Below are positions 56,892 to 64,000 of a stretch of DNA of 64,000 nucleotides, piece by piece. This stretch comes from Shimazuella kribbensis DSM 45090 (GTDB taxonomy: Bacteria; Bacillota; Bacilli; Thermoactinomycetales; Thermoactinomycetaceae). Location of the stretch: assembly GCF_000428065.1 (NCBI RefSeq), contig NZ_ATZF01000013.1, positions 1 to 64,000 on the forward strand, given 5' to 3'. How positions within the stretch are numbered: the first letter of the stretch is position 1; each line of letters opens with the position of its first letter. The notes under the pieces are model-generated. The model was not told where the DNA came from. It did not search any database and saw only the letters and a program-made list of their open reading frames with translations. The position numbers were made by a program, and so were the translations under genes.

Positions 56892-57563
56892 CTATTTGCT
56901 TGATCTTTGTGTCTTTGGTTTGGATTTACTTCGAGGTACAAGTATCCATTCAGAAACAATAATATGTACCCCTATGGCTAACCATAAACCTGTTTCTAAA
57001 AGTCCAGCAAAGACTTCGGGTGTTGCGGCAACATCAGATGTTACCCCGCGAAGCGAGCAGTAGAGGGGAACCAGTAGTTGGGCAAAAATACGTGCACTAA
57101 CAGCAACCAATGTGAGTCCATAGTTTCGAATCATCCATTCCCGGTGTTCCTGAATTTTTTTGTTGCGAATGGTATGATAGGCTTTCCAAGCAGAATAAAG
57201 CCAAAGTATATTTAAAAAGATAAAGCCAATTTCACGAGTGAATGTTTCTGTATAAAGAGCTACTCCAAAACCAGTTAATCCTCCAAGAAGTATCCCCACT
57301 AAGTAAATCTTTCCTAGAATTCGATGTAGGCTCCTGTTTTTTATCCTTACGCTTTGGGAAAATTGAAATGGTCCGATTGCCATGGATAAGGCTGCGAAAA
57401 AAATATGAATGATCAGAAGCGGGTATTGAATAGATGATTCTTTGCTGATTTCAATTCTGCTATGGGTTGGATCTAATTGCACATAGGGTGCAATGAAAAA
57501 AACGGTTAGACCTAGAACGATGATGGATAAGAAGCCACCAATAATTTTTCCTACATATTTCAT
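56892..57563 (-). CDS. DUF2306 membrane protein
   Basis: 223 residues with about seven membrane helices. The blocks IGPFQFSQSVRIKNRSLHRILGKIYLVG and HREWMIRNYGLTL are typical of DUF2306 proteins, a family of unknown function. It follows the TrmB-type regulator gene by 33 bases in the same direction, so both form an operon. Confidence 0.85.
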   Translation of the reverse strand: MKYVGKIIGGFLSIIVLGLTVFFIAPYVQLDPTHSRIEISKESSIQYPLLIIHIFFAALSMAIGPFQFSQSVRIKNRSLHRILGKIYLVGILLGGLTGFGVALYTETFTREIGFIFLNILWLYSAWKAYHTIRNKKIQEHREWMIRNYGLTLVAVSARIFAQLLVPLYCSLRGVTSDVAATPEVFAGLLETGLWLAIGVHIIVSEWILVPRSKSKPKTQRSSK

Positions 57564-57596
57564 GCTGTTTTCTCCTTGTTGTTGTAGTACATGTGT

Positions 57597-58385
57597 TTAT
57601 TGGTGAAAGAAGCGATAAACTTCTTGGTCAATCCATTTGTTTATATCTTCCGAACTTTTATTGACTAGTCGATTCACTAATATATCATGCCAAATATAGT
57701 CTTCAAATAAATAAGCGTGCACTGGATCTTCTGTATAAAATGCATTTCCTCCCTGTAAAATAGAATGACCATAGAAAATATGTTTTCTATCAATGGAAAG
57801 AATAAACCATTTATTTTCATTTAGTTCGTTAATAAATTTTGTTTCACGATGTGGCTCAAGTCCCGGGAGTAACTTTGTTCGTTTGAATACGATTCCTTTA
57901 ATGCTACAATCTTGTTGTTTGGCTTTTAAGTCATCTTCTAACTGATCATACATATTATCCCATAAAGAGACCGTAATTTGATTCTTCGCATTTGCAATTA
58001 GGCTCCTGCAAAAAGTTAAAATTTTATCTTTATCTTTGATCGTAGTAAGGGTTAGTTCTTTTGTTGGAACCTCTTGTTCTAGTTTTTTCAAACCCTCTTC
58101 TACTAACTGAAAGGATGTTTCCCATTGATTTTGAGCGGATTGTAGGAAGACATCCACTGGTAAGGGCTGGTATAATATCTCCTCGTTCTTTTCTATTTGT
58201 AATACTATTCCTCGAGTAACCAATGTTTTCAGAATTTCATAAATTCTTGCTCGTGGAACCCCAGAGTCCTTACTCACTTGATACGCATTTGCCATTCCCA
58301 ATTTTACTAATGAAACATAAGCCTTTGATTCGTATTGATTGAATCCAAATTTCTGGATTGCTTGAAGTAATTGATCCAAATTCAC
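57597..58385 (-). CDS. TrmB-family transcriptional regulator
   Basis: 262 residues. N-terminal winged helix-turn-helix (FGFNQYESKAYVSLVKLG, AYQVSKDSGVPRARIYEIL) and the TrmB C-terminal sensor domain, which in archaea binds sugars. Rarely annotated in Bacillales but not unusual. First gene of the operon with DUF2306. The palindrome TAGTAACTAGTTACTA 23 bases before its start suggests autoregulation. Confidence 0.88.
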   Translation of the reverse strand: MNLDQLLQAIQKFGFNQYESKAYVSLVKLGMANAYQVSKDSGVPRARIYEILKTLVTRGIVLQIEKNEEILYQPLPVDVFLQSAQNQWETSFQLVEEGLKKLEQEVPTKELTLTTIKDKDKILTFCRSLIANAKNQITVSLWDNMYDQLEDDLKAKQQDCSIKGIVFKRTKLLPGLEPHRETKFINELNENKWFILSIDRKHIFYGHSILQGGNAFYTEDPVHAYLFEDYIWHDILVNRLVNKSSEDINKWIDQEVYRFFHQ

Positions 58386-58407
58386 ACCTTCTTAGACACT
58401 ATTAAAG

Positions 58408-58439
58408 TAGTAACTAGTTACTATCATAATGGTAACTAA
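58408..58439. promoter_or_regulatory. Palindromic operator upstream of the TrmB-type gene
   Basis: TAGTAACTAGTTACTA (58408-58423) is a perfect 16-bp palindrome, and GGTAACTAA at 58431-58439 repeats its half. Likely bound by the TrmB regulator (by position). Confidence 0.6.
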
Positions 58440-58543
58440 TCGAAATTGCAAGAGTTTAATAATAGATAGAATAATGTTTATATTTATAATATGAATAACA
58501 TATCCCTGAGAGGATAGATGCTAATTTACCATTTATATTCCAT

Positions 58544-58580
58544 AAAAAAATCCCGATACCTTTTGGTTTGGGGATTCTTT
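58544..58580. terminator. Terminator-like hairpin with ATCCCGATACC motif
   Basis: AAAAAAATCCCGATACC pairs with GGTTTGGGGATTCTTT (G-U pairs). It shares ATCCCGATACCTTTTG with the hairpin at 50249-50283. Confidence 0.55.
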
Positions 58581-58679
58581 GTGTTGAATGGAATTATTCC
58601 ACTTGGTGAGTGCTTAACTCTCTTTTTAGAAATGTACTTTTGATCCTAATCAGAAGAGGTTAGTAACAGAAAGATGGTG

Positions 58680-59033
58680 TCAGGGATGGATGGTTACTGG
58701 TGTACCAATGCTAACTCTTCGACTAAGATCTTCTACATCTCTGTTATACATGCGGATACATCCTTTGGATACCATTTTACCGATAGAGGCTGGACGATTT
58801 GTGCCATGGATGCCGTAACCGGGACGGGATAGTCCCATCCATAGTGTGCCATAGGGACTTAGTGGTCCGCCAGGCCAACTGTATGGGTAAGGGACTTTGT
58901 TGACAATCACATAATTGCCAGTGGGGGTTCGTGTGACCATTTTACCGATCCCAATTAAATAGCTTTTGATCAGCTTATTTCCTTCGTATAAAAATAGACG
59001 TCTCTTTGATAGAGAGATGTCAATGAGAGGCAC
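58680..59033 (-). CDS. L,D-transpeptidase (YkuD domain)
   Basis: 117 residues, only the YkuD catalytic domain, with no signal peptide or Lys[14 protein letters not shown] carries the catalytic His and VSKGCIRM the catalytic Cys. These enzymes make 3-3 crosslinks in peptidoglycan. The short form without a signal is seen in spore-related or cytosolic homologues of Bacillales. The GTG at 59033 has AGGAG at a good distance; a GTG two codons earlier is less likely. Confidence 0.85.
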   Translation of the reverse strand: MPLIDISLSKRRLFLYEGNKLIKSYLIGIGKMVTRTPTGNYVIVNKVPYPYSWPGGPLSPYGTLWMGLSRPGYGIHGTNRPASIGKMVSKGCIRMYNRDVEDLSRRVSIGTPVTIHP

Positions 59034-59200
59034 AGTCACCCGCTCCTTTTACATCAGTATATGGGTGGCGGAGTGTTGAGGTGAAATATACGTTTTTAAG
59101 GAAATGCATCAAGTGAAAGGATAGAAATTACTTGCATTATTTCTATCCAAGGGAAGTGAGGCATATTTTAAATCATTACCATGAAAATGGAGGTAGGATG

Positions 59201-59992
59201 ATGTCTGATCCCTTTGTAGCTCGTTCTTTAGATGAAATTCGTTTTTGGTCCCGTATTATGAAGGAACACTCTCTTTTTTTGAAATTAGGTTTCCGATGTG
59301 AGGATACCAAATTAATTCAAGAAGCTGATTATTATTATGCTGTATTTGAGGATATTGAAAATAGATCGCATGCGTTTCCATTGGAAACAGACCCCAAAAA
59401 AATAAAAAGTTTTAATGAAAAGGTTATCGTTGCCGTTACAGGTATTTGGGCATTTAAAAGAAAGGTGCTGGGTTTGGTTATTCGTTGTAAGCTTCCCGGG
59501 CAAAATAATTTTCCTTTATTAATTGACCATGTGAGCAGGGAAGCAAATTATTTTAGAAAACGACTAAAGGAGCTGAATAAAGGAAATCTAGCACCGTTAC
59601 AAGACGCCATTATTAAAGAAAATGTGTTCTTTTTACGTATTATGGCGGACCATGCTAAATTTATTGGTCACTTACTTGACCCTTCTGAAAGGAAACTTGG
59701 GGATCTAGCAAGGAACTTTAGTCATGATTTTGATCAATTACTATTCCAAGCAAAAGATCTAGAATCGATGTGCCCTCAATCTCAGACAGTCCCATTGCTT
59801 GATCAATTCCTTGATCAAAATCGAGTATCAGTAAAATCCTTGCGAGATTTCAAAAAAACGGCACGCGATTTGATCGAAGAGTGTCGAATTAAAAGTATTA
59901 TTCATCCTTTATTAGCTGATCATGTTTTCCGTGAAGCGGAAAGATTTCTTGAAATTATTGATATGTATGACGAACATTTAACACAAGTATGA
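59201..59992 (+). CDS. DUF2935 protein
   Basis: 263 residues, two similar four-helix halves (each starts like EIRFWSRIMKEHSLFL / ENVFFLRIMADHAKFIGHLL). DUF2935 proteins of Bacillales bind metals through His and Glu in these helices; their role is unknown. GGAGG supports the ATG at 59201; the frame is open from 59132. Single gene. Confidence 0.85.
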   Translation: MSDPFVARSLDEIRFWSRIMKEHSLFLKLGFRCEDTKLIQEADYYYAVFEDIENRSHAFPLETDPKKIKSFNEKVIVAVTGIWAFKRKVLGLVIRCKLPGQNNFPLLIDHVSREANYFRKRLKELNKGNLAPLQDAIIKENVFFLRIMADHAKFIGHLLDPSERKLGDLARNFSHDFDQLLFQAKDLESMCPQSQTVPLLDQFLDQNRVSVKSLRDFKKTARDLIEECRIKSIIHPLLADHVFREAERFLEIIDMYDEHLTQV

Positions 59993-60425
59993 TGCTAACA
60001 AATCTTTTCATACAGGTTGATAGATAGAATATAAGAAAGCGCAGATAAATCAGGGATTCATTCTTATCGATTATCGAAATAGTTAACTTTTTTCTTATTC
60101 ATTTCAAAAAGAATGGTGAAAATCGTGCTCACCGTTCTTTTCTATGTCATCAGGAAACTTGAGGTTTGGCTATTTTAAAAGTTAGGAACAGGTGGTAAAA
60201 AAGATGAATAGACCACACAATGTAGTCAATTGGGATCAAATAAAGTGACTAGATTGCTAGGAGAAGTCGTTTTACGGCTTTTCATTTTTCTCTATAAAAA
60301 GAGTAGGAGGAATAAGGATTTCTCATATAAGCAAGAAATATCTAAGTTTGTATCGGTTTCTTAGAGTAAGTTTTATTGGGATTAGATCTCAGAGCATCAA
60401 ATTTCAGATAAGAGGAGATGATGAG
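59993..60425. other. Intergenic region
   Basis: About 430 bases; weak hairpins only (AGTCGTTTTACGGCTTTTC near 60268). No gene is supported. Confidence 0.4.
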
Positions 60426-60770
60426 ATGACAACGATATATGTATATCGCGACAAAACCTTTTTTCGAAAAATGGAATTAGCCCTCACTGGGAAGGAACAA
60501 ATGAATGGTCTTCTTGGTCGTACAACTGCGGGTAGTGGATTGTTTTTTATGGGAGCATCAGCAATTCACACCTATCAAATGAAATTTTCGATTGATGTCG
60601 TTTATTTAAACCAACAAGGACTAGTAATTGGTATAGAGGAACACTTAATGCCGAACCGAAAAGGCGCATATTTTGAAAGATCGATGCATGTAGTTGAATT
60701 TAATGCAGGTACCATCTATGATAACCAGATCGCACTTGGAGAACGATGGGATTGGCAAATCAGCATATAA
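60426..60770 (+). CDS. DUF192 family protein
   Basis: 114 residues. The block MNGLLGRTTAGSGLFF, then IHTYQMKFSIDVVYLNQQG and VVEFNAGTI identify DUF192, a small beta-barrel family of unknown function. GAGGAGATG is upstream of the ATG at 60426; the frame extends to 60348 without support. No clear partner gene. Confidence 0.85.
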   Translation: MTTIYVYRDKTFFRKMELALTGKEQMNGLLGRTTAGSGLFFMGASAIHTYQMKFSIDVVYLNQQGLVIGIEEHLMPNRKGAYFERSMHVVEFNAGTIYDNQIALGERWDWQISI

Positions 60771-61115
60771 CATATGTATTGCTCCATGGGAAAGGATACT
60801 GTTCAACAGAAAAGAAGAAGATTTTATTATTACAGGATGCTTGAAATGACTTAAGTGGTGGAATACACAGCATGGTAGAGGATCCAGGAGGAGAAAATAA
60901 TTTTTAAATATTCCTTTACAGGAATATTCTCTATGTGGTATATTCAATATAGGAATTCGACATGGAGTGTTGTTACGAAGTCAAGTTGTAGTCATGTAGC
61001 ACTGCTTGTGTACAGTCAAAATTTAGTGAGAGATGGTCAGTACGGTACATAGTTGAGAAAGATCATAGTAAGGAAATCGTTTAGGAGAAAAAAACAAATC
61101 AAAGGGGAATTTAAC

Positions 61116-61658
61116 ATGAGAAAAGTGATTGTATCTATGTATGTGTCATTGGATGGCGTAATCGAGAACCCAGCTTGGACTGCTCCCTATTTTAATGAAG
61201 AAATTGGTAAGTTTCAAAATGAACTTTTATTTTCGAGTGGAGCTCTATTGTTGGGTCGAGAAACGTATCAAGGTATGTCAGAAGCTTGGCCTACTATGAA
61301 AGACGAAGATGGTTTTGCTGACAGAATAAATAACATGCCTAAATTCGTTGTTACCACTACTTTAGAAGAAGCGAAGTGGAATGCAAGTTTTATCAAAGAA
61401 AATATTGTGAAAGAAGTAAAGCAGTTAAAACAACAGCCTGGACAAGACCTTCTAATCTATGGAAGCAGTAAACTGATCCAAACCTTGATGCAACATGATC
61501 TTATTGATGAATATCACCTTATCGTTAATCCAGTTATAGTCGGTAGTGGAAAGCGCTTATTTAAAGAGGGAAGCGAACAGAAGGATTTGAAACTGGTAAA
61601 TACAAAGACAACTGATACAGGTGTTGTCATTCTTTCCTACCAATCAAAGAACAACTAA
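61116..61658 (+). CDS. Dihydrofolate reductase-family protein (RibD C-terminal-like)
   Basis: 180 residues of the RibD-C/DHFR fold. MRKVIVSMYVSLDGVIENP at the N terminus, LLLGRETYQGMSEAWP, and IYGSSKLIQTLMQHDLIDEYHLIVNPVIVGSGKRLF are the family blocks. It is not a true DHFR; paralogues are NADPH-dependent oxidoreductases of unknown substrate. AAAGGGG is upstream of the ATG at 61116. A REP-like hairpin lies just after the stop. Confidence 0.87.
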   Translation: MRKVIVSMYVSLDGVIENPAWTAPYFNEEIGKFQNELLFSSGALLLGRETYQGMSEAWPTMKDEDGFADRINNMPKFVVTTTLEEAKWNASFIKENIVKEVKQLKQQPGQDLLIYGSSKLIQTLMQHDLIDEYHLIVNPVIVGSGKRLFKEGSEQKDLKLVNTKTTDTGVVILSYQSKNN

Positions 61659-61664
61659 CATCAA

Positions 61665-61703
61665 AAATGTGCGACACGGGGACGGTTCCCGTGTCGCACA
61701 TTT
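61665..61703. repeat. REP-like hairpin
   Basis: AAATGTGCGACACGGG and CCCGTGTCGCACATTT form a perfect 16-bp stem with loop GACGGTT. The GACACGGGGACGGTT sequence is a recurrent palindromic repeat in Firmicutes often moved by REP-associated (IS200-like) transposases. It may also end the DHFR-like transcript. Confidence 0.75.
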
Positions 61704-61889
61704 GTTCATCATAGACCAATCACAGCAAATAAACATCAGAGAAAGGGAATGAAGAAGCTATCCATTTATTATTTCAAATGAATAATACCTCACTATAAAA
61801 TAAGAAAAATTTTGTCATAGTTAGAAAAAAATTGGTGAAATATAAGTATTTAAAGAGTGGGGTATTAAATTAAGAGTAAATAACAAAAA

Positions 61890-61911
61890 ACGCCTGACAG
61901 CAATCAGACGT
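61890..61911 (-). terminator. Terminator of the broken hicB-like gene
   Basis: On the minus strand ACGTCTGA pairs with TCAGGCGT around TTGCTG, followed by TTTTTTGTT. It is about 60 bases after the hicB-like stop codon. Confidence 0.7.
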
Positions 61912-61972
61912 ATTCGTTGGAGTATATTTAACTATTTTAAAAGGATCTAATTCTAAGGAGATACTCTTGATG

Positions 61973-62212
61973 CTAATATCCATACGGTTTAGGAATAGGC
62001 ATATCCTTGTGATGTAGCCTAGCTTCAATCCATATTCTCATTATTTCTCGAATGGTGCTGTGAGCTTGTTCTTCCGTCAAGGTTATAACTTCACAATTTG
62101 TAAACTATAGGACGGATGCTTTATAGGACACAGTACCCCATTCTTCGAACCGTTCGATATGGATTGTGTAGGGTAGAGACATATAATAGTCTACTGTATT
62201 CTTATTTGTCAT
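61973..62212 (-). pseudogene. HicB-like antitoxin gene with an in-frame stop
   Basis: The frame of 80 codons starts MTNKNTVDYYMSLPYTIHIE and ends MRIWIEARLHHKDMPIPKPYGY, the end pattern of HicB-type antitoxins (EEA..NIREAMRLWIE...IPIPEPRG). One amber codon (TAG) at codon 36 interrupts the middle, where other HicB-like proteins have the GC-rich linker. No HicA toxin gene is beside it. Either a pseudogene or an unusual readthrough; I favour the former. Confidence 0.7.
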
Positions 62213-62889
62213 ATTTATCTAAGCAAGGGTAAAAGGGTGAAGGATAAGTAGTGATTTGTACTTTAAATACAGGTTTCCAAACAGCGGCAGTGTATTGTGT
62301 ATTGGTTAATATAATAATCTGATTATTGAAAAATAGAGTTTTCAATTGTTAATTTTGATAAATGAATACGAAGATGATTAGAGTTTTGGCGCAACTATTC
62401 CCTTACTCAGGTCACCTCCTTATATATTTATATTACCAAATAAAGTGTGAATAGTCAGTAATATACATCATATTGGTTTCCAGCTTAAAGAAATGAGTGA
62501 CAAAACGACTTCTTTGGATGGATTATGGGTACGGATAGGTGTTTGCTCTTTATATACAGATTCCAATCCGTACTACGGGTTTGGTATAAGGAAGGAAATT
62601 CCAATAATAAGTTTATCTTTTTTTAAGAATTTATTTAGGAGGAGTTTACGTTTAAGCACTAACATAATTAAGGTATTAACGGCATTCGATAAGGAATTAT
62701 TAGTAGGAAACATAATAAATGCCGTAAGATGGTGTATTTTATATGAAACTGGCTAACAATATTTACGGATGTATCTTGATCCTTCAAAGTTGTGTCTCAA
62801 ATAAACAATGGAGATCCAAATAAAGAGAAGGAACAAATTTTGTACAAACAGGTCAAAATAGCCCTGAATAATAATGAGGAGCCGATAAA
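62213..62889. other. Long AT-rich region before the last lipoprotein
   Basis: An open frame of 87 codons (62493-62756) has no clear ribosome binding site and no recognised domain, so I do not call it a gene; its codon pattern is not convincing. No RNA element recognised. Confidence 0.35.
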
Positions 62890-63867
62890 ATGAACAAAAC
62901 AGCAAAAATATTATCAACTGCATTCCTTGGTATAACAGTATTAGTAACTGGGTGTAGTACAAGCACACCAGACAATCAAATTACACAAAAAGAGCAGAAA
63001 CAAGAACAATTTGTAAAAGTGAGTAATAAAGAAAAGAAAAAGAAATTAACTGCGGGACAAGAATTCGCTAATATTCTTAGTAGCACAAATTGGCAGGGTA
63101 CAAGAGTGTATGACAAAGATAAAAATGATTTAACAAAAGAGAATGCTAATTTCATCGGTCTTGCGAAATATGATGTGAAATCAGGAAGATATGAATTTTT
63201 CGATGCGAAGACAGGGAAAAGTCGTGGAGATAAAGGAACATTTTTTATCACCAATGATGGGAAAAAGAGAATATTAATTTCAGAATCCATGAATTATCAA
63301 GCTGTTGTTGAAATGATAAAACTAAATAAGGACATCTTTACTTATAAAAGAATGGGAAAAGATGCTAATGGCAAAGATGTAGAGGTATTTGTTGAACATG
63401 TTCCCTATAAAGAAAAAGAGCTTTCATTTACTGATCCGGACAAGCAGTTGAACACGACTACAGGAGATATTGTGAAAGACATCGATGGGGATAAGATTTT
63501 AGGTAGCACCCTATGGCATGGAACAAAGGTATTAGATGAAGGCGGCAATGATGTCACAACGTATAATTCTAATTTTATAAGTCTGGCAAAGTTTGATGAT
63601 AAGACGAATAAATATGAGTTTTTCAATGTTGAAACAGGCAAAAGTCGCGGTGATTATGGCTACTTCGATATTGTGCACGAAAATAAAATAAGAGCTCATG
63701 TTTCCATTGGAGTTAATAAATATGGTGCTGCTCTAGAACTTACCGAACTTAATAAGAATAAATTTACGTATAAGAGAACTGGTAAAGACAGAGATGGCAA
63801 GGACATAACAGTATTCGTTGAACATGAACCTTATAACGGTGATCTAAAACCAAAATTTAGTTTCTAA
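62890..63867 (+). CDS. Lipoprotein with two DUF4822 domains
   Basis: 325 residues. The signal peptide ends in the lipobox LVTGCS (Cys near 22). After a Lys/Gln/Glu-rich linker come two copies of about 130 residues each: STNWQGTRVYDKDKNDLT...FFDAKTGKSRG... and STLWHGTKVLDEGGNDVT...FFNVETGKSRG..., typical DUF4822. In Gram-positives such proteins are membrane-anchored and of unknown function. GAGGAG is upstream of the ATG. A strong terminator follows. Confidence 0.86.
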   Translation: MNKTAKILSTAFLGITVLVTGCSTSTPDNQITQKEQKQEQFVKVSNKEKKKKLTAGQEFANILSSTNWQGTRVYDKDKNDLTKENANFIGLAKYDVKSGRYEFFDAKTGKSRGDKGTFFITNDGKKRILISESMNYQAVVEMIKLNKDIFTYKRMGKDANGKDVEVFVEHVPYKEKELSFTDPDKQLNTTTGDIVKDIDGDKILGSTLWHGTKVLDEGGNDVTTYNSNFISLAKFDDKTNKYEFFNVETGKSRGDYGYFDIVHENKIRAHVSIGVNKYGAALELTELNKNKFTYKRTGKDRDGKDITVFVEHEPYNGDLKPKFSF

Positions 63868-63888
63868 AAAGCATCGATTAAGATCATG

Positions 63889-63919
63889 AGGGAATGGTTA
63901 AAATCCATTCCTTTTTTTG
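63889..63919 (+). terminator. Terminator of the DUF4822 gene
   Basis: GGAATGG and CCATTCC form a 7-bp stem followed by TTTTTTT. Confidence 0.9.
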
Positions 63920-63982
63920 TGTTTGAGATGGGAAGAAATGCAAGTGAGCAACAAAAGAATCATTTTTAGATCGTGTAAGTAC

Positions 63983-63988
63983 AGGAGG
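63983..63988 (+). promoter_or_regulatory. Ribosome binding site of the next gene (beyond window)
   Basis: AGGAGG at the window end, with the start codon expected beyond 64000. Confidence 0.4.
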
Positions 63989-64000
63989 AATAGGTAAAAT

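Noticed and set aside
62493-62756. 87-residue protein gene
   Set aside because: No clear ribosome binding site and no domain; region appears degraded.

Overview
The window looks like a chromosomal segment of a low-GC Gram-positive bacterium of the order Bacillales. The Thermoactinomycetaceae are my best guess at family level (inference from protein style; not proven by the sequence). The evidence is the conserved order rapZ-yvcK-whiA-HPr, a gapA-pgk-tpiA-gpmI-eno-secG run, an est-rnr pair, a CtsR operator on clpP, sigma-A promoters, AGGAGG-type ribosome binding sites and many U-tailed terminators.

Layout. 1-1.4 kb: the 3' end of 23S rRNA, 5S rRNA, its terminator, then decayed DNA with half an MFS transporter. 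1.8-6.8 kb: rapZ, yvcK, whiA and an HPr-family gene, a broken IS605-type TnpB remnant, a membrane protein and a small lipoprotein. 7-9.2 kb: cshA and clpP. 9.3-15 kb: accessory genes (haloalkane dehalogenase, metallo-beta-lactamase-fold hydrolase, DUF4309 secreted protein, an MFS pump with an ArsR-type regulator). 15.2-20.3 kb: a 4.9 kb element integrated at tRNA-Arg(CCG), with a tyrosine integrase, a serine recombinase, an HNH-like protein, two unknown genes and phased iterons, flanked by about 190 bp direct repeats. 20.9-27.1 kb: lower glycolysis plus secG.

27.2-40.2 kb: the most interesting block. A long minus-strand operon joins inositol-catabolism genes (iolD, iolA, iolC, iolB) to a lactose/cellobiose-type PTS (EIIA, EIIB, EIIC), a GlcN6P deaminase-like gene, an aldo/keto reductase, a TIM-barrel isomerase/lyase and a PRD regulator, with a class II aldolase divergent. 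No recognisable IolG, and no IolE by its usual form, is present. This suggests that a phosphorylated, probably amino-sugar-containing cyclitol compound enters by PTS and is drained through the lower iol pathway.

40.4-43.6 kb: est and rnr. 43.7-53 kb: an anchored surface protein, a CYTH / radical-SAM / small-protein operon facing a GntR regulator, a small gene pair ending in an XRE regulator, tRNA-Ala(GGC), and a LysR-MFS pair. 53.3-64 kb: an orphan IS605-type remnant, a duplicated PadR-DUF1048 module, a TrmB regulator with a DUF2306 protein, an L,D-transpeptidase, DUF2935, DUF192 and DHFR-like proteins, a HicB-like antitoxin gene broken by one stop codon, and a two-domain DUF4822 lipoprotein.

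A recurring oddity is a set of short, visibly GC-rich islands (about 6.78-6.91, 9.33-9.83, 17.43-17.75, 45.63-46.13 and 50.33-50.52 kb). Four hold one small complete gene with phage-like character, and three of these are preceded by an AT-rich sigma-A-like promoter with 17-18 bp spacing. They do not match the codon use of their surroundings and look like single genes captured from a high-GC source, probably actinobacteriophage (inference).
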